From NCBI RefSeq assembly GCF_032854445.1, contig NW_027018040.1, forward strand, positions 64,001 to 107,475: a DNA stretch of 43,475 nt, given 5' to 3'. The first letter of the stretch is position 1; the number at the start of each line of letters is the position of its first letter. Origin of the DNA: Liolophura sinensis. Taxonomy: Eukaryota; Mollusca; Polyplacophora; Chitonida; Chitonidae. The notes under the pieces are model-generated. The model was not told where the DNA came from and searched no databases. It was given only the letters and a program-made list of their open reading frames with translations. Below, piece by piece: positions 31,699 through 42,959 of the stretch. A program made the position numbers and the translations under genes.

Positions 31699-31929
31699 CT
31701 TTAAAAACTCGACGTCCACTGACGCTAATAAATCATTGGAAGCCTGTACCATCCTCTCCATTTCCTGGGTCTGTAGCTGAATATGTTTGAGTATAGCACT
31801 ACACTCCACACTCCACTGTGAATAGCGGGTTTTTATGCCATCTATGGAGTGCTGTCTCCAGGCTTGTAAAGATTCCAAGGCTGCACAATAAGCCTTTTCT
31901 ACCTCCTGAGTGTGAAGTTCCTGGTTTTC
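31699..31929 (-). CDS. TRIM-like gene, coiled-coil exon (231 nt)
   Basis: Acceptor ctttgtttggcag, donor AAAG|GTAAGT. The exon is exactly 77 codons in phase 0 and encodes an amphipathic helix (ENQELHTQEVEKAYCAALES, then MERMVQASNDLLASVDVEFL). 231 nt is the usual size of the main coiled-coil exon in TRIM genes; this region makes the antiparallel dimer. Confidence 0.85.
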
Positions 31930-32715
31930 CTGCCAAACAAAGAAATCGTTTATTACCTCATCCAGACCTTTAGAACTGTGTGTTCAAGAAGTTATATATG
32001 TATGTGTAACAGGTTGAAATATAAGCCCCATACAGCTGTGTCTACAATGTATCTCCAGGATGGAGGGGATTTCCCTGTAGTCCAGCGATGTACATGTAAG
32101 TGTCGAATCAAAACCCTAAGGTACGTGGTTCAATCCCCAAAAGGGTCGTGTCATCAACAAATGATGCTCCGAGCAGGGCGAGATGGTGGAGCCTAAAATG
32201 TTTCGGACAGTACCTCAGATACCTGGGGCTGATTCAAACGCAAACGAGTCGCCCCATCCGATCAAACGGTGTACGTATATATATTATGGATATTATTATG
32301 ACAGCGTACGATTGGCAATGATATCAAATGGAATTGCCCGAGGTGGGCATATTGCGTGTGTGTCAATGAGAAGAAAGTCATATTAATGATACGATTAATA
32401 TGATATGATTGAGTCTGATTAGATAAACCAGAAATAGGTAAAATAGACTCGTCCTTCACGCAAATGAATTCCCGCACCAGTCCATGCATTCCCTTGTTTA
32501 AGCTCTTATAAAAAGTCGTCACTGTTCAGGTTTAACTCTTTAATTGTAATCTACATGTATAATATGTGACAGAAGACAGCTTCATCAAGACTAGATAATT
32601 GACAGGTGTGTGTTACCTGGACTTGTGAATGATAGCAATACTCTAAATAGTCAAAATAAGTCACTCGGGTATGCCTTGCAAGACAGGCTGAACAGGTGTC
32701 ATGGAAAATACCAAC

Positions 32716-32811
32716 CTGTATCTTATTGTGCAGCCTCGTAACTCCTGACAGTGATTCTTTAGTTTCTTGTAAGACTTTCTCCAGTTCGCTAGTCTTGTTC
32801 AAAACAGCTAG
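32716..32811 (-). CDS. TRIM-like gene, 96-nt coiled-coil exon
   Basis: Acceptor gtttttcccattacag, donor ATACAG|GTTGGT. It encodes 32 residues (LAVLNKTSELEKVLQETKES, SGVTRLHNKIQ) that start the coiled coil. 96 nt is the usual size for this exon in TRIM genes. It requires an incoming phase 0; the upstream exon's evident donor gives phase 2, and joining at that donor would read Asn followed by a stop. Confidence 0.82.
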
Positions 32812-33218
32812 CTGTAATGGGAAAAACGGTACATTAACAAATCCGCCTTTCAAACGACTCACTACAGTGCAGGACAAAAAGCCCCATTCTTCTCTAAAGA
32901 TGACAAACTTTGGGTGAACATATAGTTCCAAATCATGTCATATTTATTTTGAGTATCGATTTATATACTAGCATGGTACACGATTTAGATAGTGGTTTAA
33001 GTTATTTGAATAGAACATTCCTTGCGTCTTTCTAACATCATTGAAAACTGTTTACTACTTCTCTTAGCATGGTTCCAAAGTAATTTTGAACTTACTCAAT
33101 TTCTTAATTTTTTTCGTGGTTTGTGTTAATCGTTGTTTAGGGAATTGACGTTGCAATTATTGACTCTGAACATCTATTTTGGTTGATGGATGATATACAA
33201 ATGTCCTTTTCGCATTAC

Positions 33219-33900
33219 TTGTCATTCGCAACTGCAGATGGTATATCCCGCATAGCATGTTCCGGGTGGTCAACCACACACCCCATACAGATCACCATCC
33301 GACACGGTACACAGTACAAGCCGAATGGCTGACCGTGCCTGGCACAGGACGGCTGCTGAGTTGATTGGAGGTCTCTGCTAACTTGACCCTGTGAGGTTTC
33401 CCGGGAGAGGTACTCCAGGGAGGAAATCAGTCGATGCCGTTTTAGAGGCCCCCTCGTTGGATGGTAATTTGTAAGACATTCCTGACAGTACAACACATTG
33501 CAGATGGTACAAAACTTGACAGCTTTAGCATGATTGTCCTCACACATAGAACAATATGGGATGTCATCCTCAAGCTTTACAGCAGACAACTTCTCCACAA
33601 TTTCCGCCAGGTGAAAGTTGGGAGGCAGACCAGCTACACCTTCTTTCCCCAGACTGGTCGGTGCCCGACACACAGGGCATGCTATCTGCTGATGAACGTC
33701 CTCATTCCCAGTGTTTCCGGAGGTCTTATCTGTCTGTACAGGTTTGGACTTGTCAGCATATAAACCAATGCATTCCCTACAAAAACTGTGCTGACAGGGT
33801 AGCATTACTGGTTCCCGGAATGTTTCCATACATACAGAACATGTGAGAACATCATCTCGATTCTGCTTGCTTTCGGCCATTATTCTCTCGGGTTTTATTC
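33219..33900 (-). CDS. TRIM-like gene, first coding exon: RING, B-box 1, B-box 2
   Basis: The exon follows acceptor gtttttatttcag; ATG is at 33880-33878. It encodes a tripartite-motif N terminus, likely an E3 ubiquitin ligase. The C3HC4 RING has C14, C17, C29, H31, C34, C37, C68 and C71, with a long loop between C37 and C68. B-box 1 is about residues 110-149 (YCSMCEDNHAKAVKFCTICN). B-box 2 is about 179-208 (CARHGQPFGLYCVPC). After AVANDK the frame meets TAA at once. The best donor, AA|GTAATG (33218-33217), leaves two bases over, which is out of phase with the next exon; one more G would make AAG|GTAATG in phase. This is either a disabling deletion, a sequence error, or use of another donor such as GCA|GTTGCG. 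Confidence 0.85.
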
Positions 33901-35079
33901 CTGAAATAAAAACGGCAAATTGCTCAGACTGTCACTTGTGAGGGTGTTCCTACTTACAAAAATATTAACGTTCAAGACAGCACACTGCCTCCGTCTGTTC
34001 TCGTGGTCCAAAAACATATTGGGCACAGTACTGTTAGTCGTTATCCCCCAATTCTCATTTAAGAAGCATTAAAGCGCCTATACATGTACGAGGAGAGTAT
34101 GTGCATGTCGCTTTCCCGGAAAGGAATCCATTCTGGTCAATTAGAAAATTAGCGATTCTACCTTTCATTACGCACAAGAGACATTTTTGACAAAGGTATG
34201 GTCAAGACGGTTTGGGCACATGTGTTCGATAGGTATATAGCTCCCACCCACAATTAGCAGATTTGTGTGGTCACGAAGGTAACTTGACCCTAAATACTGT
34301 ACGATAATAGGCCCAAACCTTTGGAACATCTCTATCTGCAGAATTTTAGAAATATAATAAATATCACATTACTAATAGTGACGATTAACACGAACATTTC
34401 TTACTTAGATTAAAACAGATATGAATTAAGGTCAAAGTCTTCCAGCTCCCAGTGTTTTATTATGTTATGGTCAGAAACCACAGAAGTACAGACTACAACA
34501 GAGCTGCTATACCCTCGATCAACACTGATCAGACAAAATGTTTAAACCGTAAATGCAGCTTTCACTCCGCCATAGAAATGTGAGGTACATGTCCAGTTAG
34601 ATACAATGTTATGACAGGGACAGTTTAGAGGGAACCAAAAAGCCTGGATCGAAGATATGTAACCTCAGGTAGACTGCAGAAGTAGGTCAGCATCTGTTGT
34701 ATCTCCATACACGCAGCTCGAGCTAATGTATAAGTAGACCTTCATGCAGTATACGGCTTTTCTGACTGGCTCAGCTGTGTCAGGCTACACCCCATTATTG
34801 GTGATCAGCGGGCTAGGTTGTTATGCCTGCTGAGTTAATCATGGATGTAGCCTTTTAGTTGCGTGACCCTGAAAATCCTGCGCGCAATTCAGTACATAAT
34901 TTTAAGGTTCGATTTACTTATACAGTTTAACACGTTCCTTATGTTTGAGTCCGCATTGAAGTCGGGAGACCAAAGATCAAACTCGAGTCCGGTCAAACCG
35001 AACACCTCAAAAATGGTGTTTGTTTCTGCCTCGCTTGGAATATGAGAACATGTATATCCTAACTAAACAATTTTTGACT

Positions 35080-35260
35080 AAGACAGTTTTTATATTTGGA
35101 GCAGAGCGGCGAACCTTGGAAATAAACAAACTGCGATCCTTACATGCGGGTTGTTCTGGCTGTTTACATGTGTGTCGGCCCAACCCCAGACAACACGTCA
35201 CCGGCAACCAATAACCTTCAGCAAAACCATACATTATGCCTTTCAAGGTCAAAGCTTTAG
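35080..35260 (-). promoter_or_regulatory. Conserved promoter-like cluster in copy A
   Basis: Three motifs are kept in all or most of copies A, B and C in the same order: a TATA/MEF2-like ccaaatataaa on the minus strand (35085-35095), cacgtcaccg (CRE/E-box-like, about 35193) and tcaaggtca (nuclear-receptor half-site type, about 35245; C has one change). Conservation in diverged duplicates suggests function. It may drive the TRIM gene or its neighbours, but no start site can be fixed from sequence. Confidence 0.35.
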
Positions 35261-35598
35261 ACAAATACATTCATAACGTATTATCGTCCTGGATATTGTG
35301 AGAAGGTCGACGTAATTAAACAGTATGAAGTGGAACTTAAATAAATCAATCATTTTCCTTAAGAAGAAAATATGCCGACTGTTGATAGACCGTGTCGAAG
35401 GTTCACACACAGGCTGAGAGTAGAGTCTATACAAAGACACACCCCAAGTTGTACGTCGACTTCTTGTCCAACGGAGGACGACCAGACCAATTAAACACTG
35501 TCTGAGAGACGGTCAAATGATCGAGTAAACGACAACACCCTCACCTGACAGAAACATTCCGACATAAACACAGACCTACCTCATCTTACAGGACTTAC

Positions 35599-35648
35599 CT
35601 GTAGAAACAATTCCCACCGTGCTTCACTACTTGATGAAACTGCGCAGA
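35599..35648 (-). CDS. 50-nt exon-like block, copy A
   Basis: The block is framed by a good acceptor (gtattttctatttcag) and donor (CTACAG|GTAAGT). One frame reads SAQFHQVVKHGGNCFY plus two bases. Copy C (42886-42935) reads SAQFYQLVKHGGICFD; 8 of their 12 base differences fall on third positions. This suggests the block was kept as protein-coding. Spliced directly to the TRIM exon at 33900 this frame does not join the TRIM ATG frame, so for TRIM it would act as 5' leader; it may instead belong to another, lost or unseen gene. I do not recognise the peptide. Confidence 0.45.
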
Positions 35649-35839
35649 CTGAAATAGAAAATACTTAGTTCTGAGTAATACACGTCATCTAAGCAGGGGA
35701 GGTAAATCCCTTAATATGCTTTTGCACTCTCTGACATCCTCACAATGCTTAGCACAGTTCCCTTTTAACTTTACATGCGAATGCAATATTTTAACAAACA
35801 TAAAAGTTTTCCTAAATGAATTCAGCAGTTTGGTTCGAG

Positions 35840-35909
<70 letters not shown>
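35840..35909. repeat. (TA)n microsatellite
   Basis: About 35 uninterrupted TA dinucleotides lie at the boundary between duplicated segments A and B. Confidence 0.95.
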
Positions 35910-35910
<1 letters not shown>

Positions 35911-36078
35911 TTTGCGTGTTAACATTGTACAATAGACACGGAGACAATATCTATACATGTTATAGTAAGGCTGAAGACAATGTGTCTAAATCCATACATA
36001 ATATTAAGATTGTATTTACTTTTAGAACCATTTATGTATACACACATTATTTAGCTTTGATCTTATGAGCAATAGATT

Positions 36079-36125
36079 GTATTTATTTATTTTGCAGGTG
36101 TTTTACGCCGAACTCAAGAATGTGC
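36079..36125 (-). mobile_element. SINE tail fragment
   Basis: Only the last about 45 bases of the common SINE (gtgttttacgccgaactcaa) remain, 120 bp from a longer copy. Confidence 0.55.
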
Positions 36126-36243
36126 ACATAATCTTAAAAATGTTGGTCTTCGCATGCACTGGCCGTTATTTACAGAGTGCGGTTTTACCTACAACTGATC
36201 GGATAGCTCACAGATCATCTGTCCTAACAATTTACCTCTAACA

Positions 36244-36513
36244 ATATTTATTTGTTTATTTGAGTGATGTTTTATGCTGTATTCACGAATACTTCAATTA
36301 TATGACGCCAGCCAGTATTAAGGTGGAAGGAAACGGGGCGGGGGGGGGGGCACCCCCAAGACCATACGAATGAAGCTGGCAGATCTTTCCACATGGTGCA
36401 GGATAGGAAGCCAGCATGAGCTGGACTTGAACTCACAGCGATCGCATTTGGTGGAAGGCTTTTTGGTTATTGCGCCGTGGTGGCGTGTTGTTACCCCGGG
36501 CCAAGGAGGCCGC
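36244..36513 (-). mobile_element. SINE, near full-length but diverged
   Basis: It spans the common SINE from the A/T-rich tail (tttgtttatttgagtgatgt) through the body (aggaaacggggcgg, with an expanded G run) to a degraded tRNA head (gggccaaggaggccgc). No clear target duplication is seen. Confidence 0.75.
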
Positions 36514-37732
36514 TATGACAACTGATATAGGATATCATCTAACAGACGGACTGTTATCAGAGTTTTTATATTTGGACCAGACAGGCGAACGTTGTAAGTA
36601 AACAAACAGTGATCCATATAGGCAAGATATTCGGACTTTGTGTGCCATAGGAGACACGTCACCGCCAGTAATCGACCTTCAGCACAACTGCATAATACCT
36701 TTCAAGGTCAAAGATTCAGAACCTCACATTAATAACGTAATATTGCCCTGTATATATCGTGACAAGATCGGTACTGGTCATTTTCCTTGATACGCAAATA
36801 TCGACAGTTAGAGGTTCGCACACAGGCTGACATGGCTGATGTTAAAGTCTATAAAAGGAAACGCCCATTCTTACATCTACGTTGTGTCGATTTGAGGACA
36901 CCCAGACCAATTAAGCTATGTCTGACAGTCGGTGATACGATCAAGTAAAGACGACTCCTTAACCTGAGTGATCGTTTCCATCCAAACTACATATAATCGT
37001 ATTGCAGAATTTATCTGTCGACACAAATCTCACCTGGCTTCACAGCTTGGTGAAACAGCAGATTGAAACAGAAAATACTTGGTTCTGAGAAATGCACGTG
37101 ATCTGTGCAGGGAGGTAAATCCGTCAGTGTGTTTGGAGGCCTACACATTTATACTCTGTGACATCTCAAGAATGGTTTCCGCACCTCACCATTAACTTTA
37201 CGCCTATATGTGAAAGTCACGTTTCAACAAACAGTCAGTTTCCCACAAAATTACTTCACCAAATCGGTTTAAATCATTATATTTATCACGTTTAGTTCTA
37301 AACAGAATACATTGGAAATAAAGTTGAGAACTGTCGGATCTATTTCATGAGACCAGCATAATGAGATTAGGCTATAGCTACAATAGTTTGCCAGTGAATT
37401 CAAGCGGCATTACCTTCGTGGGGTCTCCGGGCTGAAAAGAATTGGACATCAGTCTTCTTGGCAAGTTTGTCGTAACGTAGAACTCTGTCGTGTGGCATCG
37501 ATGAAATATTATAGACTCAATTCTATATTTGCATGAGGGGCCATACAGGAGTAGTCCTACCTGTTTGCCCTAGGTTGATACCGTTAATTGAAGAGAACGG
37601 TCTTGCAAGGTTATTAAGCCCAACCTCTCCACTTCGGCTCTTACTTAGTTAGAGATTGAAGGTCGGATTGGCCCAGTTTGACCAATCGGTTGGAGCAGAT
37701 GTGCTCCGAACTAAAATCATAAGGGGTTGTAA

Positions 37733-38174
37733 ATGTCAAGCGATTCACAACGTAAAAGTGACAGTAATAGCAAACTCAATACGTACTTATCGACCCAGTC
37801 CATTGCCAAAGTAGACCTATACATAACTAAACCGTCCAGGTGCTTTACATGCCAGAAGTTGGGCTTGGTAATGGCCAATGTAGAAATAAACTGTATTGTT
37901 TCAGATGTGCAGGAGAAGGCTATGGGGATTTGCCTCTACTAAGACAATAAAATGTTGAAATGGCGACGAAGCTCATATGCCCTCCTCTATCGAGGGTTCA
38001 CTCTTTATAAAAGAGAAACAGGCCATTACCTTCCAAGTTCCAAACCATACAACTTTTCAAGAAGATCATCGCCTCATTTGTTCTTTGAGCACTGTCCTGA
38101 AAACTTCATTTGCCAATGTGGTCAAGAGAGTATCAACATTTATTGACACCCAAATATCACTGACTTGCCGATGA
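37733..38174 (+). pseudogene. LINE ORF1 remnant (zinc knuckle region)
   Basis: The frame 37733-37942 has KPSRCFTCQKLGLV, and after a frameshift CFRCAGEGYGDLP follows: paired CCHC-knuckle halves as in the ORF1 protein of jockey/I-type LINEs. 37977-38174 continues with IKEKQAITFQVPN and TSFANVVKRV, which resemble the tail of the same ORF1 family. It lies upstream of RT remnants on the same strand (38935-40160), so one decayed LINE is likely. Confidence 0.5.
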
Positions 38175-38297
38175 GTGGTGATCGTAAACCTAGAACAAAT
38201 TCTGTGAATGAATTAACTCGCCTGTCAATAAAACTACGTCTTCATCTGGCTCTGCACACAATCAAGGCATCACTGGGCGTAAGTTTTTTAACATCTC

Positions 38298-38564
38298 GGG
38301 GCCTATATGGCCGAGGTGGATAGTGTGCCAGCGCAACGCAATGGCCCAAGGGAATATTACCAATGCGGTTTCTCTGAATTCAAGTTCAGCCCATGCTGTC
38401 TTCCTCACCGCTTGTACGTAGGAAGGTCTTGCAGCAGCCTGCGGATGGTCATAGTTTCCCACGGGATTTGCCTGGTTTCCTCTAACCACAGTGCTGGCCG
38501 CAGTCATATAAGTGAAATATTTTTGTGTACGGTGTAAAACACTAGTCAAATAAGTAAATAAATT
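38298..38564 (+). mobile_element. SINE, diverged, near full-length
   Basis: On the plus strand it runs from a degenerate tRNA head (tatggccgaggtggatagtg) through ttcaagttcagcccatgctg and cctgcggatggtcatagttt to agtgaaatatttttgtgtac and an AT-rich tail. It lies within the plus-strand LINE remnant. Confidence 0.75.
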
Positions 38565-38934
38565 AAACATCTCCAGCGCAATCATCAATAGCTGTGCCTA
38601 GAGGAATAGCATCGTTTTGCTACAGAACGTTCTGAATCTTTAGCTGTCAGCACTAAAAATGCTGAACAATTCTCCACATTATCATCAAACCTTATTTTTC
38701 CTTACCTTTACCTCAGGGTGGGCCTTATTATGTGAATTTTGTTGTCATAACAACTTATAGTAAGTGTGGTCATAGTAATATTTATTGTAAGTTTCTAACC
38801 CGTTTGTCATCTATTACCATTGGAGACTCTCTTGGGTTTGTTTAATCATTACATTTGGGTTAGTGGTAATGTTTTCCACCGCTATGGAGGGAGGCGTGTA
38901 TTATCCCGGTTCCAAACCTGGTAAGGAACATATA
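38565..38934. other. No gene recognised
   Basis: AT-rich sequence between the SINE and LINE RT remnants, perhaps decayed LINE. Confidence 0.35.
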
Positions 38935-40160
38935 TAGTGTACCGTCTAATTATCGTCGAATAGCTCTTACCAGAGTGGTTTAGGGTATGGAACGAATAAT
39001 AAAAGACTTGTTTGGTATTTAGTAACCAACAATTTACTGTCTAATATTAAATGTGGTTTTTCTCAAAGTCGATTTAAAGTTGGTCGCATTGAAACTTTTA
39101 GTCGTAATGATATAATAAATAATGAACATGTGGTGTCAATATTTTTCGACCTTGAATAGGTCACGGGCTACGACACCGCAATGAAATACGGTGTTTTAAA
39201 TACGGACCTTTCATATATGGGACTTATCGTTTATCGCTTGTCATTATTTATGCATATATCAGAAGTTTTATCTGATCGTCAGTTTAGGGTAGAGGTAGGA
39301 ACAATCTTTCTGACTCTCATGAAGAAAAGTAGGTGTACTCCAGGGCAGTATACTATCACCAACACTGTTTAGCTTCAAACTTAATAGCTTTGTCAAAAAC
39401 TTAAACGTCTGGTACAGAGGCTTCTTTATAAGTTGGTGATTTCCTTATAGGCCACCGTGCTAAAATATGAATAACATACAAAAGGCAGCTGCAGCTTTGT
39501 CTCAATAAGACCAAGAAATGGGCAGTTGAAAATGGTTTTAGATTTTCTACATCTAAAACCATCGATATGCATTTTATTGTACACGGAACTTCATCTCGAT
39601 TCCAAGTTTTTATGGTGAACCAGAGAACTGAAAACAGATTTTCATGAGTCATATTTGATAGCAAATTACGCTTTTCCCCCGTGTTAAAATTCTTAAAGCT
39701 AAATGTACAAATGTATGCGTCGAAACATTCGTATACCAGGCGTCAACCAAGGTCAACGTTCGAGGTAAACAATCACAAGGCCATTTCCCAAAACGACGTT
39801 TAAGTAAGGCTGTTGATATAAATAAGGTCGTATATAGTACAGCCCAGCACTGACATGGGTGCTGAACGGTCACTTCTGTACAGTTTATATCGATCTTTTG
39901 TGAGGTTTAAATTGGACCTTGGGTCCACCATTTACCATTCCACCAAGAAATCGCATCTAAAAATGTTGAATCCTGTCCATCATCAAGATTTGAGGCTCAG
40001 TCTGGATGCCTGTGGGACCTCGCCTGTGAGTCGTTTATACGTTGCGGCCAGCCAATCTTTAGTATACAGCAGGCATAACTCGCATACAGTCAATATGCTA
40101 CAAAGCTTAAAGCACATCCAACATGGCTTACCTACGACTGCAATGTGTAAATATATGTAG
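38935..40160 (+). pseudogene. Jockey/I-type LINE reverse transcriptase, heavily decayed
   Basis: Ordered RT fragments occur in changing frames: NYRRIALT near 38950, the region before SDRQFRVEVGTIF at about 39270-39310, PGQYTITNTV at the GVPQGS position, and LLYSLYRSFVRFKLDLGSTI with MLNPVHHQDLRLSLDACGTS at 39880-40020. The tail is the same RT type as the fragments at 13.2, 14.2 and 15.75 kb. Confidence 0.65.
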
Positions 40161-40387
40161 ATAGATGGTTTGATATTCGTGTTCAGATCCACGTAAACAT
40201 AAGAAATCTAATACAAATTCCCTTATGATTTAGATCTAGTTGGACAGCTAGTTCTAGACCAGTAACGTTTAATATATAATAGTTAACATCACTGCTCTTT
40301 TCTTAGGGTTCCAAAGTAAAAGTTTACAACACCTAGTGTTATAGTACGGATTATTAGGGGTTCGAGCCATACAAGTTTGATGTAAAT
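40161..40387. other. Noncoding spacer
   Basis: Nothing is identifiable; it contains the left copy of a probable SINE target duplication (agccataca, about 40362). Confidence 0.35.
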
Positions 40388-40506
40388 ATTTATTTGATTG
40401 GAGTTTTACACCGTGCTAAAGAATATTTCATTTATACGACGGCGGCCTGCTTTATGGTGGGAGGAAACCGGGCCAAGCCCGGGTGGAAACCCACGAACAT
40501 CCGCAG
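40388..40506 (-). mobile_element. Truncated SINE ending at the same point as the 11.6 kb copy
   Basis: It shows the SINE's 3' half (tttgattggagttttacacc, then ggtgggaggaaaccgggcca), ending in ccgcag exactly as at 11755. The 9-mer agccataca occurs about 20 bases before the tail and directly after the truncation point, so it probably is the target duplication and the element inserted in this short form. Confidence 0.7.
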
Positions 40507-40854
40507 CCATACAGGATTAAATCCCTGGGCTTGAACCCCTATTATTACTCTCGGCATTTTTGTGATACATTTTATGAGAAAACGATAAGTGGTACGTTCC
40601 TGAAACTTCAGTATATTTTAGAAAAGGATCTGATGTTGTGCTTTTTGGCTTTTGGTGACATTTGGTGGCCACATTGGATTTTGTGCCAACCTAAACAAAT
40701 CTTCTCCAGAGTAGCTGATGCGATTGAGCTGAAAATTAAACTGCATTTGTACCAAGCCTAGGCACATTCAGGGTGATAACTAAAACTTTCTCCTTTGAGA
40801 ACTGTACAAGCTCGCTACTGAGTGAAAATGTCATGTGACTCAAATTCAAAGAGA
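40507..40854. other. No gene recognised
   Basis: The open frame 40483-40761 starts in the SINE and has no recognisable domain. I regard it as noncoding. Confidence 0.35.
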
Positions 40855-41540
40855 ACGCAAGATGAATCAGACGTACAGTAAACCCACAAAGAGCTGAAAA
40901 TGTATTAGATGTATGTACAACAAACTCATAGCGAGCACAAAACACGTCCGACACACATGTACAAGAGACCTAAAGAGAATACAAGATGAATACTACTGTT
41001 TGTTGTTTTACTGCTTATTAATATTGTAACAAACAAAAAAGTCACATTTGTGTTGAAGTGGTCATGTAATATCTGTAACAACCTAAGGGCCTTACGTGTT
41101 TAGTCACGGTTTCCACCCGTCAACATAATTTTGTACTCAGTGCTATGAGGTAATCACCATATCTCTTTAAATATGAAGTATATATCAATTACTGGCCAAC
41201 CAGAAAAGATTTATTCCTTTCTAAAGCTAATTTGTTTTTGTTCACCCAGAAAAGTTGCTTTTTTTATTTTCTGTCATAAAACTGCCCATTAAATGATGAT
41301 AAAGTATTGCGATGCTAGCTTACACAGTATCCCTTTCTTAAAAAAAAAAAAATAAATAATAAAAACAAAACAACAGCTGATTCATGTGATGTAAGTTTGT
41401 ACGCCGAGGAGGTTAAATATAAAATCGTTAACTCTAAGTTACTTTATAACATTTTCCAACTTATATATCTTCTACAAGCCACATACATTTTTTAGCAATC
41501 CATTAAAGGTAGTGCCAATTTTTCAGAGTGAATTATCTTC
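40855..41540. repeat. Dispersed ~0.7 kb repeat, copy 2 (no SINE)
   Basis: Direct-orientation copy of 11580-12345. It retains the uninterrupted target (gaaaatgtattagatg at about 40896) where copy 1 has a SINE, and differs further by an A-rich expansion at about 41340-41370. Confidence 0.7.
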
Positions 41541-42885
41541 TAAAACATTTACATCCATATTTAGAGGGTAACTATTGCAATTTTCATTCAAAAAGCATTG
41601 TAAGCATATGGTCTACAGTTTTGTTATGCTGACATTTTAAAGGCACACTAAAATCCTGATTGGAGATATGTAACTTCAGGTAGATTGCAGAAATAGGTTA
41701 TATCAGTAGAGTCAGTTATATCTCCACAAAGAAAACCCCAGGTATTATAAAGGTAAGATATTCGACTGCCCTGACTGGCTTAGCTTTATCAGCAGACATT
41801 ATAGCCTCGTGCTCACGGACAATGGAGGGAGTAACAGGTTGGACAGTCAGGATGATAGTATACATACATGTAGGCCTCCTTATAGATTAGCTAGGGCTGT
41901 TTGTGTGAAGAGTGTGGAGTTAATAATACGTGTAGGCTCTTAGTCATGGATACATACACATCTGGGTCTTAAAATTGTAAAACAGACAGCTTTACCGGGA
42001 CGTTATCCGTATACTTTATAGTAAGGTTGAAAATAATCTGTGCAAATCCGTACACAATTTTAAGATTCGATTTACTTTTAGCACCATTTACCTATACAGA
42101 CATTCCTAATCTTTGACGTCATGATCAACTAGTATAGGCTATGGTATAACAGACGGGCTGACCTATATAGAATAGGAGCACTGTATATCCTATAACCATT
42201 AATCATTACCAACCACAGGTTTATATTTGGAGCGGACAGCCGAACGTTGCTAAGTAAACAATAAACAGTTATACGTGATCAAGGAAATAAGTTCGAGCTT
42301 TATGTACCACAGGCGCACGTCACCGCCAGTAATCGACCTTCAACATAACTCTGCATAAGGCCTTTCAATGTCAAAGCTTCAGAAACTCAACAACTTAGAG
42401 GCCTACCATCGCCCTGTATATATACATGTAGTTGTTTTCCTTGACATAAATATTCAGACTGTTTATCGACAATGTTACAGGTTCACACACAGGCTGAGGG
42501 TAGTGTCTATGCGAAGACGCCCCAGTCGTCAGTCTGCAATTAACATCACTGCCTCTTTTTTTTTTACCTAATTCTGCTTAAACCATGGTGCTAGGGGGCG
42601 TGTGATTTTGCTACTATAGACGCATTTACTTGAATAGTTAGAATAAAACCCTGACTGAGGTAAATTGACAGGGGGAGTATTTCACCAGTTACGTGTGACC
42701 ATTTGCCAGCTATCACACCGTCGTCGCTGCTCTGGTTTGTCTCTCTACTGTACGTCTTATTTATATTGTGTAGATGTGTGGACTACTCGACCAACTAAGC
42801 AGTGTTTGACAGTGGGTAAAGACAACTTTTTAGCTTGACAAATATTTCCACCCTAAATACACCTACCCCGCTTAAAATGACTTAC

Positions 42886-42935
42886 CTGTCGAAGCAAATA
42901 CCGCCGTGTTTTACGAGTTGATAAAATTGGGCAGA
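42886..42935 (-). CDS. 50-nt exon-like block, copy C
   Basis: Acceptor gttttctatttcag and donor GACAG|GTAAGT are both kept. The frame SAQFYQLVKHGGICFD plus two bases parallels copy A. See copy A (35599-35648) for the substitution pattern. I do not recognise the peptide family. Confidence 0.42.
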
Positions 42936-42959
42936 CTGAAATAGAAAACACGTGTAGGT

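Larger units (their letters stand above)
34560..35705 (-). repeat. Duplicated upstream segment, copy A
   Basis: This segment is shared with 35925-37150 (B) and 41640-42960 (C), in the same orientation. Shared landmarks: gatatgtaacntcaggtaga (A and C), the taattttaaggttcgattta-like block, ccaaatata in a tatttggagc context, cacgtcaccg, tcaaggtcaaag, cacacaggctgag and the 50-nt exon-like block at 35599-35648. It lies just upstream of the TRIM first coding exon on the gene's strand, so it is the probable promoter region. Confidence 0.75.
35925..37640 (-). repeat. Duplicated upstream segment, copy B (with SINE insertions)
   Basis: Second copy of the A/C segment: the left part matches 42000-42150 (tatagtaaggctgaagacaa), then the promoter-like cluster (about 36570-36720) and the 50-nt block at about 37018-37065. 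In B both splice sites are lost (acceptor AG to AA, donor GT to AT) and the block has a 2-base deletion, so this exon copy is dead. The 3' part (37300-37640) matches 43150-43475 of copy C (ttcaagcggcattac, gaagagaacgg). Two SINEs interrupt the left part. Confidence 0.7.

Noticed and set aside
33461-33846. Plus-strand frames opposite the RING/B-box exon
   Set aside because: They are shadows of a strongly supported zinc-binding coding exon on the minus strand.
37480-37530. Start-codon exon upstream of the 50-nt block in copy B (MPHDRVLRYDKLAKKTD)
   Set aside because: The frame reaches a donor (GAAG|GTAATG) but its phase does not match the conserved frame of the 50-nt block, and copy C lacks the ATG and has a changed donor. 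The evidence is too weak to list as a gene.
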